This document shows, piece by piece, positions 52,422-61,949 of a stretch of 64,000 nt of DNA. The position numbers and the translations under genes are program-made. The notes beneath the pieces were generated by a model. That model did not search any database and was not told where the DNA came from. It saw nothing but the letters and a program-made list of their open reading frames with translations. The number at the start of each line of letters is the position of its first letter. Within the stretch, counting starts at the first letter, position 1. The DNA is from Psychrobacillus faecigallinarum (lineage in GTDB: Bacteria > Bacillota > Bacilli > Bacillales_A > Planococcaceae), in the NCBI RefSeq assembly GCF_014836595.1, contig NZ_JACSQO010000004.1:186001-250000 (forward strand), given 5' to 3'.

Positions 52422-53231
52422 ATGAGCTCACTTAAAAACATTTCGAATTATATCTTTAATAATAAGGAATTGTTGGCTAACGAAATTGTTAATGGTGTAG
52501 TCCATTCTATAGATATGGAAATTCCGCCTTGGGAGCAAGAGCAAGCGATAAATATGTATATAGAATTTGTAAGCTTTATTGGGGAGTATGTCGTAAGCGG
52601 AGAAGAAAAAATTCCTGATTCTTTGTTGGAATGGAGTAAGAAGAATGCGGCAATGGTCTCTCTAGATGGTAATTTATCGATTTTAGTAGTTAGATATCTC
52701 CCTACCCGCAATGTTATAACTGAGATACTTACTAATTTAGCTGTTCAGTTCAATCTTAGCTTGCACGAATTAAGTAAAATGATAATTCAAGTTAATAGAA
52801 TGTTAGATATTAGCCTTAACGAAACTGTTGCAAATTATGAATTTCTTGCAAGCGAATATCAGAAGACTTCTCAAATGGAAATAGCTAAAGTAGCTACACC
52901 AATTGTTCCAGTAAAAGATGGAATAATTGTTTTACCATTAGTAGGACACATCGATACTTTTCGAATCCAATATTTGATAGAAAATTCTACTACTAAAATA
53001 GCAAATATGGATGTAAATTACGTAATAGTTGATTTTTCTGGCGTCTATAAAATAGACAAAGAAAATATTCGCATTATAAATGAAATGGTTCAAATGATTC
53101 GTTTAATGGGCATTAATGTAATTGCCACTGGAGTAAGTCCTGACCTAGCTAAAATGGCTATCATAGAAGGGATAGAAATATCTTCTATAGTATATCCAAA
53201 TTTAAAAATTGCTTTAGAGAGCATACATTGA
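52422..53231 (+). CDS. RsbR-like STAS domain protein
   Basis: 269 residues. The N-terminal part (about 1-150) is a helical sensor-like domain of the RsbR family, and the C-terminal STAS domain (about 155-265) begins IVLPLVGHIDTFR. STAS phosphorylation normally involves Thr in D.TG; here the site reads VIVDFSGVYKIDKEN, so Ser replaces Thr. RsbR proteins form the stressosome that feeds into sigma-B. No rsb partner genes adjoin it, so it is a paralogue working at a distance. ATG after AAGGGAG. Confidence 0.88.
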   Translation: MSSLKNISNYIFNNKELLANEIVNGVVHSIDMEIPPWEQEQAINMYIEFVSFIGEYVVSGEEKIPDSLLEWSKKNAAMVSLDGNLSILVVRYLPTRNVITEILTNLAVQFNLSLHELSKMIIQVNRMLDISLNETVANYEFLASEYQKTSQMEIAKVATPIVPVKDGIIVLPLVGHIDTFRIQYLIENSTTKIANMDVNYVIVDFSGVYKIDKENIRIINEMVQMIRLMGINVIATGVSPDLAKMAIIEGIEISSIVYPNLKIALESIH

Positions 53232-53333
53232 TCTCTTATGTATTAATCGAAAATCAGTACAAAATAACGCTTAAGCAACCACAGCTCAATATTTTCAAAG
53301 CTTGAAAGGCTATCTCTCAAAGATATGGCCTCA

Positions 53334-53383
53334 GACTGTAGACAAACCCAGAGAAATTTGAAATTGTCTATAGTCTTTTTTTT
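53334..53383 (+). terminator. Terminator downstream of the RsbR-like gene
   Basis: Arms GACTGTAGACAA and TTGTCTATAGTC (one mismatch) with an 18-nt loop, followed by eight T. Confidence 0.75.
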
Positions 53384-53414
53384 ACAATACATAGTGAGAA
53401 ACCGTCGATTTCCA

Positions 53415-53510
53415 TTTCAGACGCTGCGCTTTTCACGGGCACGGTCTCAAGCTTCTACCTCGCTACGCTCAGTCCGAGCGCTTCAGGCCAACAGGATTTT
53501 GGTAACAAAG
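53415..53510. repeat. Dispersed GC-richer intergenic element, copy B
   Basis: Partner of copy A at 36095-36190. An open frame of 91 codons runs through it but has no ribosome binding site. After the element, 53511-53715 holds two short coding-looking tails (ending at 53600 and 53706) that I cannot attribute to a family. Confidence 0.75.
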
Positions 53511-53715
53511 TTGGAATTTCCACACGATGTGGCGTATTTAACCTTTGATCAATCGGAAGGAAGCAGTGCAATCGTTAAAGAAATGGATTTATCAAGATAA
53601 GCCTGAAATAATAGAAACTGATATGGGCTACTCAAAATTAATATCGATGATTGGAAATTCCACTATCACACTTATTTTTATTGGATTATTTATCAATCAG
53701 ATGTAGATAGGGTTT

Positions 53716-54567
53716 CTAAACAATCGCTTTCCAATAATCCCAGCCTTTTTTGTAAATCGGCCAGTCCTCTGGATGATGCTTGAGGCAAGTAGCCAATCTA
53801 AAATATAAACCAATTGCAACCTCTTTATACAGGTTATTAGCCAAATATTCATCTTTTATATTCATCAAGGAAAAGGCATAGTCGATTGTTTCCTTAGATA
53901 GGTCATCAGCGGATGAACAAAAGGCGTAAACCAGGTCATACATTGGATGACCTATGACTGGTGAAGCATCAATAACACCTTTAAGTTCTTTACCATTAAA
54001 TATAAAATTATGTACTCCACAATCTCCATGTAAAAGGAATGGCTTTAAATTCAGATTACTTTGATTTTGGATTAAATCTTGTACGAGCTTGAAGTCATCT
54101 TCACCTAAATAATCTGCTAACAAGATTGATGATTCTTCAACTCTTGTTTCCATGAAATCAAACCAGGAGGAAGAAAGATCATCAGCCCATCCCCAACCAT
54201 TATATTTTTTTGTTATTTTATAATGATTGATGAGCCCCTCAACAAGTAATTTAAGCATTTGCTTTTTATCTATTACTCCGAGATTAGTCTCTCCTTCTAT
54301 GAAACTATAAACTAAATACTTATGTGTTTTTTCCACATACATAATATTCGGTACAAGGTCAATTTCTTCATATATTTTCAAAAACTCACCTTCTGCATCT
54401 ATTAAGGCAGGGACATTACTTTTTACTACTATTTTTTCTCCCACTGTGTTTTGTATAAGGTATAATTCACTTACGGTTCCACCTTGCAAATGAGAAACTT
54501 GCCATTTTACATCTGCTGGCAATATCCCCTTACTAATAAGCTCATCTAGAATTACATCTATGTTCAT
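53716..54567 (-). CDS. APH-type phosphotransferase (protein kinase-like fold)
   Basis: 283 residues. The catalytic loop is LLHGDCGVHNFIF (about 196-208) and the metal site KGVIDASPVIGHPMYDL follows, as in aminoglycoside phosphotransferase-like kinases. N-terminal lobe contains KIVVKSN with the ATP Lys. Substrate unknown; the nearest genes (alpha/beta hydrolase, GNAT) do not define one. ATG after AAAGGAT. It is 29 bp downstream of the hydrolase gene, probably the same operon. Confidence 0.85.
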   Translation of the reverse strand: MNIDVILDELISKGILPADVKWQVSHLQGGTVSELYLIQNTVGEKIVVKSNVPALIDAEGEFLKIYEEIDLVPNIMYVEKTHKYLVYSFIEGETNLGVIDKKQMLKLLVEGLINHYKITKKYNGWGWADDLSSSWFDFMETRVEESSILLADYLGEDDFKLVQDLIQNQSNLNLKPFLLHGDCGVHNFIFNGKELKGVIDASPVIGHPMYDLVYAFCSSADDLSKETIDYAFSLMNIKDEYLANNLYKEVAIGLYFRLATCLKHHPEDWPIYKKGWDYWKAIV

Positions 54568-54596
54568 TTTCTTATCCTTTCACTTGCTACTATAAT

Positions 54597-55484
54597 CTAA
54601 GATTCTAAAAATGCGAGGACTTGATTTACGTACTTATCTGTTTCCTCTATTTCTGGAAAATGTGCACTTTCATTAAACAAAACCCACTTACTCTTTGGTA
54701 AATTATTATGTATGAGATTTGAAATGCCTAAACCGCTATTACGGTCATGGACTCCTGTAATGATAAGGATTTCATTGGTAATTTGAGATAATCTTTCATA
54801 CAATGGAATTTCGCGAGGATTTCTTTGTAACGCTGCCATCATATGACCCGAATTTTTTAAGCCACTTTCGATCATTTGCTTTCGGTAAATATTTGCGTTA
54901 TTTATATTATTGAACATAAATTTGTCTAATGTGTTTTCATTAACAATTTCCCAAATCCTTTTGTATTTTGTGTGAATGGAGGATGTTTCGGCTAAAACTT
55001 GTTCTATCTCGTATATAAGTCTTGGCTCCGCCACAGAGACAAATCCTGCGATTTGAAGCAAATACTGTGTTTCTAATGAAATAAGGCTTGGACATGAGGT
55101 TATTACTTTGTGTATTTTTTCAGGTAAGCTAGCAACTATCTCGAGAGCTAACTCTCCTCCAAACGAATAGCCAAGTAAGTCAACTTTTTGAAATCCAGAC
55201 CACTCTAGTATCTTAGTAAAATCTTCGATTAAGAGCTCATATGAATAATCACTTTGTGATAGAGGTTTTTCACTCCTTCCACAGCCTCGTTGCTCATAAT
55301 AAATAACCGTTCTGTGATCAGATAATTTTGCTCCTGCAATATGCTCAAATACGTAATGATTACCTCCTGGTCCTCCATGAATAGCTACTAGGGGTATCGT
55401 ATTATGTTCTATTCCCTCGACTTTAATCCAGTGAAAAATGTCGTTGATCTTAATTTTGTACTCCCCATTGGCTATTAAATTCAT
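54597..55484 (-). CDS. Alpha/beta hydrolase, proline iminopeptidase-like
   Basis: 295 residues. The oxyanion signature HGGPGGNH (about 35-42), nucleophile elbow LLGYSFGGEL with Ser (about residue 108), acid in ITGVHDRNS and the catalytic His in FNESAHFPEIEE fit the proline iminopeptidase branch of the alpha/beta hydrolases. No signal peptide. Its ATG overlaps the stop of the GNAT gene (ATGA). Substrate not known; could also be an amidase or esterase. Confidence 0.87.
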   Translation of the reverse strand: MNLIANGEYKIKINDIFHWIKVEGIEHNTIPLVAIHGGPGGNHYVFEHIAGAKLSDHRTVIYYEQRGCGRSEKPLSQSDYSYELLIEDFTKILEWSGFQKVDLLGYSFGGELALEIVASLPEKIHKVITSCPSLISLETQYLLQIAGFVSVAEPRLIYEIEQVLAETSSIHTKYKRIWEIVNENTLDKFMFNNINNANIYRKQMIESGLKNSGHMMAALQRNPREIPLYERLSQITNEILIITGVHDRNSGLGISNLIHNNLPKSKWVLFNESAHFPEIEETDKYVNQVLAFLES

Positions 55485-55894
55485 CGCTTCAACCTCATTA
55501 AAGTACTCCCGTTCACATCAGTTGAGAACCCGAATTGCTCATAATAAGAAACTAATCGTTCAGGACAATAAAGCTCAATTCTTTCCACCCTTTGAATAAG
55601 GGAATTTTCCAGAAGACTATTCATTAATGTAAAACCTAGTCCTCGATTTCTATCACTACCTTTTACTATTACATCAAAAATAAAGGCTCTGTACATACCG
55701 TCTGTAATAGCTCTTGCAAACCCTACTAGCTCATCGGTCTCAATATCAACTAAACCTATAGCTACATGACTTAAATCTAACATTTTTTGAATATCGTCAT
55801 TTGTTCGATTTTTTGTCCACCATTCATTTTGAAACAAAAGAAATAAGTCATTTAAGTGTTTTTCAGTGAAAATAGTTACAGTTTTTACGACCAT
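55481..55894 (-). CDS. GNAT family N-acetyltransferase
   Basis: 137 residues. Compact GNAT domain: FDVIVKGSDRNRGLGFTLMNSLL is the acetyl-CoA loop, and CPERLVSYYEQFGFS is the C-terminal signature, typical of the YkkB/AttT-like acetyltransferases. First gene of a probable three-gene operon with the hydrolase and the APH-type kinase. ATG after GGAGGG. Confidence 0.88.
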   Translation of the reverse strand: MVVKTVTIFTEKHLNDLFLLFQNEWWTKNRTNDDIQKMLDLSHVAIGLVDIETDELVGFARAITDGMYRAFIFDVIVKGSDRNRGLGFTLMNSLLENSLIQRVERIELYCPERLVSYYEQFGFSTDVNGSTLMRLKR

Positions 55895-56082
55895 CTAAAT
55901 CCCTCCATGAAATATGTATATCAAAACAATAACATAATTAATGGAATATAATTGTAAGTTCCGTAAAATAATACAAAAAACCAATAGAAATAAATTTGAA
56001 AAAAGAAGAGATAGTTTCTTTTCTAAATGGAGTACTAACAATCATTGTTTTTGTGTAATTTCTTGTTAAACATAGAATAGAT

Positions 56083-56793
56083 CTAGCCATGTTTACTTGC
56101 CTTTATTATCAAAAAATGTGGTGCTTTTTTCAGTTTTTGATAACCACTTAAATCTCTTTTCTTAAATTCTTCTGTAGGCTGTGGCTCTATTATTTTTTCT
56201 AATTTAAAATATTGTAAGGTTTCATTCAGTATTGTTTGCATAGGCCTTCTGTAAAAAGGGACCTCAATGATTTTACCATCACGGGTCCACTCATCAACAA
56301 TTAGTTCGTGAGAAAAATAGTTCACTTCTTTTGATAATCTCACATCCATAGATGGATGATGAACAGAAAATAGCAATTTTCCACCTGGTTTTAAGATTCT
56401 TTTAAATTCTTTGAATGTAGACTTCCAATCTTTTAAATAATGAAGGACTAGAGAGGAAATAATTAAGTCATAGCTGCTATTCTCAAATGGAAGTTCCTCT
56501 GCTAGGTCTAAACAAACAACGGAAGCTTTTTCTCCGACTCTTCTTTTAGTAGCGTCAACCATATTTTGACTAATATCAGTAGCTGTAACTATTGCTCCTT
56601 GTTTAATAAGTTCACAGGTGTACCAACCAGCTGCACAACCTGCATCTAACACGTTTAAGTTACTTACCGACCTTGGTAATTCCTTAATCATGGCTGGTCT
56701 TTCATACTCTGTGTTATAAACGCTTCTTTGATCCACATGATGCGCATAGTCATTGGCAAGTTCATCATATGCTTTTATTACACTTCTATTCAA
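56083..56793 (-). CDS. SAM-dependent methyltransferase
   Basis: 236 residues with a class I methyltransferase core: LDAGCAAGWYTCELIKQG (motif I, about 50-67), ATDISQNMVDATKRRV (motif II), ELPFENSSYDLIISSLVLHYL (motif IV) and LKPGGKLLFSVHHP. UbiE/Methyltransf_11-like, so a small-molecule methyltransferase. TTG start 8 nt after AGGAG. It follows the DUF4825 gene by 15 bp in the same direction, so it may belong to that operon. Confidence 0.87.
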   Translation of the reverse strand: MNRSVIKAYDELANDYAHHVDQRSVYNTEYERPAMIKELPRSVSNLNVLDAGCAAGWYTCELIKQGAIVTATDISQNMVDATKRRVGEKASVVCLDLAEELPFENSSYDLIISSLVLHYLKDWKSTFKEFKRILKPGGKLLFSVHHPSMDVRLSKEVNYFSHELIVDEWTRDGKIIEVPFYRRPMQTILNETLQYFKLEKIIEPQPTEEFKKRDLSGYQKLKKAPHFLIIKASKHG

Positions 56794-56808
56794 AATGATT
56801 GCTCCTAT

Positions 56809-57351
56809 TTAGATTGACGTATACTGCACTATCCATTCTTCTAAAACAGCATTGTTCAATGGAGATTGCACTTTTTCTTCAAATACTTCTGGATCTAAAA
56901 GCTCCTCCAAATCTCCGAGAAATCTCTCCACATTTTCTCTCTTTACAAAAAATGATTCTGTAGGAAATCGAAGCTCTATCTGTTCTAGATTTTTAATAAG
57001 AACAAAAGCAGCGGTTGTATTATAGATGATGGATTTTTGGATATGCTGTTGAGGTAAACCCTCTAAATCCTTGTAATTGACAATTAACAAGTGAATTTTG
57101 GAATCCTGCTCATATCCATTCAAATAATTTTGTAAAGGGAGCGATTGAAATAGTTGTGCGTTGTTTGTTGCATTCCCCATATACATGTTCTCATAAGCTA
57201 GAACTTTGCTAAAATCATGCGTTTCAGGATTAAGCTGTTGTAACGTTTCTTCTTCCATTGCCTTTTCTTCTGCTGGTATATAAAAGAGGTTCATCCAACC
57301 AAACAGTATAATTCCGATAATGAATAGCACAATTATTATCTTATTCTTCAT
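56809..57351 (-). CDS. Membrane-anchored DUF4825-like protein
   Basis: 180 residues with one N-terminal membrane helix (about 4-22) and an extracytoplasmic domain. ENMYMGNATNNAQLFQSLPL and YNTTAAFVLIKNLEQIELRF match the DUF4825 pattern. These proteins occur after PadR and DUF1700-like genes in Firmicutes; their role is not established. It overlaps the upstream gene by 11 bp. The domain name is from memory of the pattern, not a search. Confidence 0.72.
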   Translation of the reverse strand: MKNKIIIVLFIIGIILFGWMNLFYIPAEEKAMEEETLQQLNPETHDFSKVLAYENMYMGNATNNAQLFQSLPLQNYLNGYEQDSKIHLLIVNYKDLEGLPQQHIQKSIIYNTTAAFVLIKNLEQIELRFPTESFFVKRENVERFLGDLEELLDPEVFEEKVQSPLNNAVLEEWIVQYTSI

Positions 57352-58024
57352 AAGTTCTATGCTTTCCTCCTAAGATTAGCATTTGTCTAAGTCTGTTAAT
57401 TAATAGGGGTATGATTATTGAAACAAGCGGAGCCAAGTAGCTAGTAACTATTTGTCCAAATTGATATGGTCCATCAAAAGATATAGTGCGTCCAAACCAT
57501 ATGTCACTACCAAAATAAACGGCAGTAATCATTCCCCATTGACCTACGATAAATAACGTCCAAATAATCCAAATCACTTTTTGCCATTTCTTTAAAAGTC
57601 CGAGGTTAATATTTTTTAAATCATTTGTTAAAAAACCTCCACTAAACTTTAACACGATATAAAAAATGCCAATTATTATTATCAGTATAAACAGAAGCCA
57701 GCTAGTAGCCCTTAAGGAACTATAAATATTTAAAGGAATGGAAACTATCCACGCGAACAACAAATAAAGAAGCAACCATTGAGTTATCTCAACCATAACT
57801 TTATTTAACTGAATGGTTTGTACCCCTTCTATTACCCCATCCAGTTTATCCATTTTTTCAGTACTGACCTTAAATGCTTGTTCGGCGGAAAATCCTTTAT
57901 TAATAACTAAGTCTTCAATTTCCGCCTCTAGATTTCCTATTACTTCTTCTTTTAAATCTAATGTTTCTTCGTTTTTGGGGTACCCAGCAAACATCTTATT
58001 GACATATTTTCGAACTTCACTCAC
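57341..58024 (-). CDS. Permease-prefix/DUF1700-like membrane protein
   Basis: 227 residues. The cytoplasmic N-terminal domain (about 1-75, VRKYVNKMFAGYPKNEETLDLKEEV start) has the helical permease-prefix pattern. Four to five membrane helices follow, and the C-terminus is basic. This type is usually encoded with a PadR regulator, as here: the start overlaps the PadR gene by 8 bp. Function unknown; possibly membrane stress sensing. Confidence 0.75.
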   Translation of the reverse strand: MSEVRKYVNKMFAGYPKNEETLDLKEEVIGNLEAEIEDLVINKGFSAEQAFKVSTEKMDKLDGVIEGVQTIQLNKVMVEITQWLLLYLLFAWIVSIPLNIYSSLRATSWLLFILIIIIGIFYIVLKFSGGFLTNDLKNINLGLLKKWQKVIWIIWTLFIVGQWGMITAVYFGSDIWFGRTISFDGPYQFGQIVTSYLAPLVSIIIPLLINRLRQMLILGGKHRTYEE

Positions 58025-58370
58025 TCTGTTCGCTCCCTTCTAACACTAATTGATCAATGAGCAATTTCGCTCTATTCCATGCCATTACATTTTCTTGATA
58101 AACAGATAAACCTTCCTTCGTGATAGTGTAATATTTTCTTCTTCCTCCTTGAGACTGATCGCCCCAATAGGCATTGATAAAGCCTAACTTTTCTAATCTT
58201 TTTAGACTGCTATATAAACTTGGCTCCTTCAAAATATAATCCCCATTACTATCGTTGGAAATAGCCTTCACAATTTCATACCCATAATTATCTCCACGCT
58301 TTAAAATTTTTAAGATAATTGTATCGATATGGCCTCTTATTAAATCGGCACTTACCTCATTTTCCGACAA
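58017..58370 (-). CDS. PadR family regulator
   Basis: 117 residues from TTG 58370, which follows AAAGGAGGTGATAAGC; ten further codons upstream have no support. The PadR winged helix covers residues 5-80: IDTIILKILKRGDNYGYEIVKAI, EPSLYSSLKRLEKLGFI and GGRRKYYTIT are the hallmarks. First gene of the PadR-DUF1700-like-DUF4825-like operon. A palindrome inside its promoter spacer (58396-58415) makes autorepression likely. Confidence 0.92.
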   Translation of the reverse strand: MSENEVSADLIRGHIDTIILKILKRGDNYGYEIVKAISNDSNGDYILKEPSLYSSLKRLEKLGFINAYWGDQSQGGRRKYYTITKEGLSVYQENVMAWNRAKLLIDQLVLEGSEQSE

Positions 58371-58388
58371 GCTTATCACCTCCTTTAT

Positions 58389-58417
58389 AATGTAAGACAT
58401 ATTACTATGTGTGTCAA
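58389..58417 (-). promoter_or_regulatory. PadR-operon promoter with operator in the spacer
   Basis: TTGACA (58417-58412), 17 bp, TACATT (58394-58389) on the - strand. The inverted repeat GACACA...TATGTC (58415-58396, arms 8 bp with one mismatch) fills the spacer and overlaps the -35, where a bound dimer would block RNA polymerase. Confidence 0.65.
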
Positions 58418-58599
58418 TGTACTATGCCAGAAGTAACAAAAACATATAATACAATATATTCCTGTTTTAAAGATAGATAGGAAATACATTAGAATTTCTG
58501 AATTTTTATAAACTTCATTTAAAAATAATGTTTAAAATGTATATAATTCAGGAATAATAGATTAGAAACTTTTAACCCAATTAAAAGGAGCTACTTCGA

Positions 58600-58728
58600 A
58601 TGAATCTCATATATTTAGAACTAGTTAAGCTAGTAGACGATTACTATAGGTGTGAAAATGATACTCTAAAAAAAGAAATCCTTCATGATATCCAATTATT
58701 AACCAAGGCAGTATGTCTCACTGAATAA
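58600..58728 (+). CDS. Small protein of unknown function (42 aa)
   Basis: ATG 58600 follows AAAAGGAG by 9 nt and reads to TAA at 58726-58728. The product is a short acidic helix, MNLIYLELVKLVDDYYRCEN at the start, ending KAVCLTE, with two cysteines. No family recognised. It is flanked by the PadR promoter on the left and a terminator on the right, so it forms its own small transcript. The ribosome binding site and codon content are its only support. Confidence 0.5.
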   Translation: MNLIYLELVKLVDDYYRCENDTLKKEILHDIQLLTKAVCLTE

Positions 58729-58796
58729 ATAATAAAACCTCCTACTACTGGCATACTATTTCATTTCTATTCGAGTAGTGTTTAACAAAACAAAAA

Positions 58797-58821
58797 CAGA
58801 CCCCTAAGAGAATGGAGTCTG
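58797..58821 (-). terminator. Terminator of the YhfK-like gene
   Basis: On the - strand CAGACTCC pairs with GGGGTCTG (one wobble) and is followed by TTTTTGTTTTG, 73 bp past the stop at 58894. Confidence 0.65.
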
Positions 58822-58893
58822 CTTACATCATTTTTTATCGTTAAGTAAAACTTAGTTTTATTCATTACATTCTATTAATTAATTTTCAACTTT

Positions 58894-59538
58894 TTATATA
58901 TTTTTTAAAGCTTCCTTAATAGAAATTGTACCATTTACGACATTAAAGCTTTTTTGATAAGTACTTGGTTCCTCTAATGAGGCTATTAAAACATCCGCCA
59001 CGTCTTCACGAGTTATCGTACTTGGTTTTGCCTCAATTCCAGCCGTAATTTTACCTTGAGCCTTTTCATTTATTAAACCACCAGGTCGAACAATTGTGTA
59101 GTTTAGGCTACTTTGCTCTAGCATTCTATCTGCATAATGCTTCGCCACATAGTATGGACGCATTTCGGCATTCCAGTTTTCTCGTTTGTCAGCATCATAA
59201 GCGCTCACCAGAATATATCGTTCCACTCCTGCGGCTTCTGCTGCCTCCATTGTTTTCACTGCTCCATCTAAATCAATTAACAAGGTTTTATCCGGACCTG
59301 TATGTCCACCTGAACCAGCAGTGAAAATGATAGCTTCGGCTCCTGTAAATGCTTCTGTCAGAGAATCAACCTTACCCTCCAAATCAAGTAATAGAGCCTC
59401 TATTCCTTTATCGTTAAAATCTTTAACCTGTTCCTGTTTGCGAACAACAGCAGTTACTGTATGCTGATCATCAATTTGTAATTTTTCTACTATCTGTTTA
59501 CCAATTTGTCCATTTGCTCCTACAACTATTACTTTCAT
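58894..59538 (-). CDS. NAD(P)-binding SDR protein, YhfK-like
   Basis: 214 residues, an atypical short-chain dehydrogenase with the N-terminal nucleotide loop VIVVGANGQIGKQIV (GxxGxxG). It also has DGAVKTMEAAEAAGVERYILVS with the conserved Ser, and YYVAKHYADRMLEQSSLNYTIVRPG containing the Y-x3-K active-site pair. Length and sequence resemble B. subtilis YhfK. Substrate unknown, perhaps a quinone or flavin reductase. ATG after GGAGTGAG. Confidence 0.9.
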   Translation of the reverse strand: MKVIVVGANGQIGKQIVEKLQIDDQHTVTAVVRKQEQVKDFNDKGIEALLLDLEGKVDSLTEAFTGAEAIIFTAGSGGHTGPDKTLLIDLDGAVKTMEAAEAAGVERYILVSAYDADKRENWNAEMRPYYVAKHYADRMLEQSSLNYTIVRPGGLINEKAQGKITAGIEAKPSTITREDVADVLIASLEEPSTYQKSFNVVNGTISIKEALKNI

Positions 59539-59571
59539 TTCTACTCACTCCTTTTGATGGATGAAACAAAG

Positions 59572-59596
59572 AACCCCTCCATTTAGCGAAGGGGTT
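59572..59596 (-). terminator. Terminator of the catalase gene
   Basis: Stem AACCCCTTC / GAGGGGTT on the - strand with an 8-nt loop, followed by CTTTGTTT; it lies between the catalase stop and the YhfK-like start. Confidence 0.7.
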
Positions 59597-59604
59597 TGAA
59601 ATTA

Positions 59605-61224
59605 TTAGTAAGGTTTAGATTCTCGGCCAACATCCTCTGCTTTATCTGCTGCAGCATTGGCTCCAGGAGAGCTTTGTTGCTCTTCTTGTTTTTTCATTTC
59701 TTCCATTTCTTTCATCTTACGTTGAATACCTTCTTTTACACGTCGACCGTAGTCTTCATCTGCCTGTGTAAAATGATAAATCATAGCCTCTTGGATACGA
59801 GGATCACAAATAGAAAGTGCTGCAGATAAGTTTTTGATCAATTCTTCGCGTTCCCAATCCTCAAAACTACGATATGTCTCACCTGCTTGACCGTAGTTGT
59901 TCTCACGATCTATTGGTGCACTTGTTGCTTTTGCATTATATTGAGGTTCGTGTTTTATATGTTCTGTTTTTTCTGCTTCTTGTAATCCACCAATCATAGA
60001 TGGCTCATAATTGACATGTGGATTGCCTCCAGCTTCATCAGGTCTATGCACATCCATTTGTCCACGATGCTGATTTGTTCTAACTGGAACTTTAGGTGCA
60101 TTTACAGGTAATTTTAAATAGTTAGCTCCTACACGATAGCGTTGTGTATCGGAGTAAGAGAAAGTACGTCCTTGAAGCATTTTATCGTCTGAAAAATCCA
60201 ATCCATCAACTAATACCCCAGTACCAAAAGCAGCTTGTTCAATTTCTGCATGGTAATCAATTGGATTGCGGTTTAAAACCATTTTACCGACTGGTAGGAA
60301 TGGAAACTGTTCCGGAGGCCATAATTTTGTATCATCTAGCGGGTCAAAATCAAGCTCTGGATGTTCATCATCACTCATGATTTGAACAAATAGTTCCCAT
60401 TCTGGATATTCTCCTCGCTCAATTGACTCATATAAGTCTTGTGTAGCATGTCCCACATTTTTTGCTTGAATAGCATCCGCTTCTTCTTGTGTTAGATTGC
60501 GAATACCCTGTTTAGGCTCCCAGTGGTATTTAACAAGTACTGCTTCGCCTTTTTCGTTAACCCATTTATAGGTGTTAACTCCAGATCCCTGCATATGGCG
60601 ATATGTAGCTGGAATACCCCATGGCGAGAATAAGAAAGTTATCATATGTGTCGCTTCAGGTGATCGAGAAACAAAATCAAACATACGCTGAGGACTCGGA
60701 ATATTAGAAGCAGGATCTGCTTTAAATGCATGTATCATATCAGGAAACTTCATCGCATCGCGAATAAAGAAAATTTTCAAGTTATTCCCGACTAAATCCC
60801 AGTTGCCGTCTTCTGTGTACATTTTTACGGCAAATCCACGAGGATCACGTGCTGTCTCAGGAGAATCCTTTGAACCCGCTACCGTTGAAAAACGAACCAT
60901 TAATGGTGTCTGCTTTCCAGCACCAGAGAATACTTTTGCTCGAGTGTATTTTTCTACTGGTTCATCTCCTACTTTTCCATACGTTTCAAAATAGCCAAAA
61001 GCTCCTGCTCCTCGAGCATGGACTACTCGTTCAGGTACTTCTTCACGGTCAAAGTGTGAAATCTTTTCGATAAAATGATAATTTTCAAGTGTAGCTGGAC
61101 CGCGATTGCCTATAGTGCGAATATTTTGGTTATCCGTTACAGGATGTCCTTGGCGAGTTGTCAGAGTCTCTCTTTTCTGCTCACTTTCTTTTGAACCATT
61201 TCTCATTTCTTTTTCTTCTGTCAT
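59605..61224 (-). CDS. Haem catalase, clade with C-terminal charged tail
   Basis: 539 residues from ATG 61224 (after GGGAGGG). Decomposes H2O2. The distal His is in [16 protein letters not shown] (about residue 70), the Asn in [13 protein letters not shown], and the proximal haem ligand Tyr in [13 protein letters not shown] (about 355). Start and order resemble Bacillus KatX-type enzymes rather than the shorter KatA. After the catalase core, about 60 residues rich in K, E, M and Q form a hydrophilic tail ending RESKPY. Own terminator; a single-gene transcript. Confidence 0.94.
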   Translation of the reverse strand: MTEEKEMRNGSKESEQKRETLTTRQGHPVTDNQNIRTIGNRGPATLENYHFIEKISHFDREEVPERVVHARGAGAFGYFETYGKVGDEPVEKYTRAKVFSGAGKQTPLMVRFSTVAGSKDSPETARDPRGFAVKMYTEDGNWDLVGNNLKIFFIRDAMKFPDMIHAFKADPASNIPSPQRMFDFVSRSPEATHMITFLFSPWGIPATYRHMQGSGVNTYKWVNEKGEAVLVKYHWEPKQGIRNLTQEEADAIQAKNVGHATQDLYESIERGEYPEWELFVQIMSDDEHPELDFDPLDDTKLWPPEQFPFLPVGKMVLNRNPIDYHAEIEQAAFGTGVLVDGLDFSDDKMLQGRTFSYSDTQRYRVGANYLKLPVNAPKVPVRTNQHRGQMDVHRPDEAGGNPHVNYEPSMIGGLQEAEKTEHIKHEPQYNAKATSAPIDRENNYGQAGETYRSFEDWEREELIKNLSAALSICDPRIQEAMIYHFTQADEDYGRRVKEGIQRKMKEMEEMKKQEEQQSSPGANAAADKAEDVGRESKPY

Positions 61225-61331
61225 GATGAAGCCCTCCCTTAGAAATAGTGCATTCCTCATTTTTATTTCCCGATTTTATTAATCTTTAAACCTAACAAAT
61301 CGTTAATTATCAAAAAAATAGTCTGTAAAAA

Positions 61332-61350
61332 AGAGACTATGATAGTCTCT
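61332..61350 (-). terminator. Terminator of the VOC gene
   Basis: Perfect 9-bp stem AGAGACTAT / ATAGTCTCT with a single-base centre, followed by TTTTTT on the - strand. Confidence 0.75.
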
Positions 61351-61355
61351 TCTAA

Positions 61356-61772
61356 TTATTGCATATTAAATTTTTCTTTATATGACGGGCTCAGCTCACT
61401 CCAAACATCGAATTTGTTACCGTCCGGATCCTCAAAAACAAAGTTTCTACCTGCATGCCCTCTATTTTCTACTTGTCCTACTTGGACTAGGTTTTCAATA
61501 AACTCATTATGTAAAGATATAAGATTATCTAAACCATCAACTTCAAATGTTAGAGCAAAACGATCTTGACCATTGTTGTCTACAAAGTTTAAAGTTTCAC
61601 CCACTTTGCTCTTAACCAAAAAGATGCTTTGATTTGCTAAATTTAGAATGGCCTTATCCTCATCTTGATAATTTTTTATAGCTCCAAGTTTCTCCGTATA
61701 CCAATCACTTGAAAGTGCAACATTAGTAACTGGTATATACGTAGTTCCCACTCTTACTAATTTTTCACTCAA
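61356..61772 (-). CDS. VOC (glyoxalase/bleomycin resistance fold) protein
   Basis: 138 residues, one VOC pair: IPVTNVALSSDWYTEKLGA opens the first half and GRNFVFEDPDGNKFDVWSEL closes the second, giving the usual final metal-side Asp/Glu. The first metal ligand position holds no His, so a metal site is uncertain. Function unknown. ATG after GGGGGAAA. Confidence 0.85.
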   Translation of the reverse strand: MSEKLVRVGTTYIPVTNVALSSDWYTEKLGAIKNYQDEDKAILNLANQSIFLVKSKVGETLNFVDNNGQDRFALTFEVDGLDNLISLHNEFIENLVQVGQVENRGHAGRNFVFEDPDGNKFDVWSELSPSYKEKFNMQ

Positions 61773-61949
61773 AATTATTTCCCCCTTTATTTTACTATTA
61801 ATAGATATTATTAATCTATCTTTTCAGAATACTTTTTCTATAATCGTTTCGCAAGTTTTTCAATATAGCCTTGAAGTACACTATATCTCCACCTAAATAA
61901 AATTAAAAAATATTATTTATGTTGCACTTTTCTACTTATATGGGTGTTT

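Noticed and set aside
53325-53600. Open frame of 91 codons on the + strand
   Set aside because: It is composed of terminator and dispersed element B; the last 25 codons look coding-like but cannot be assigned, and no ribosome binding site exists.
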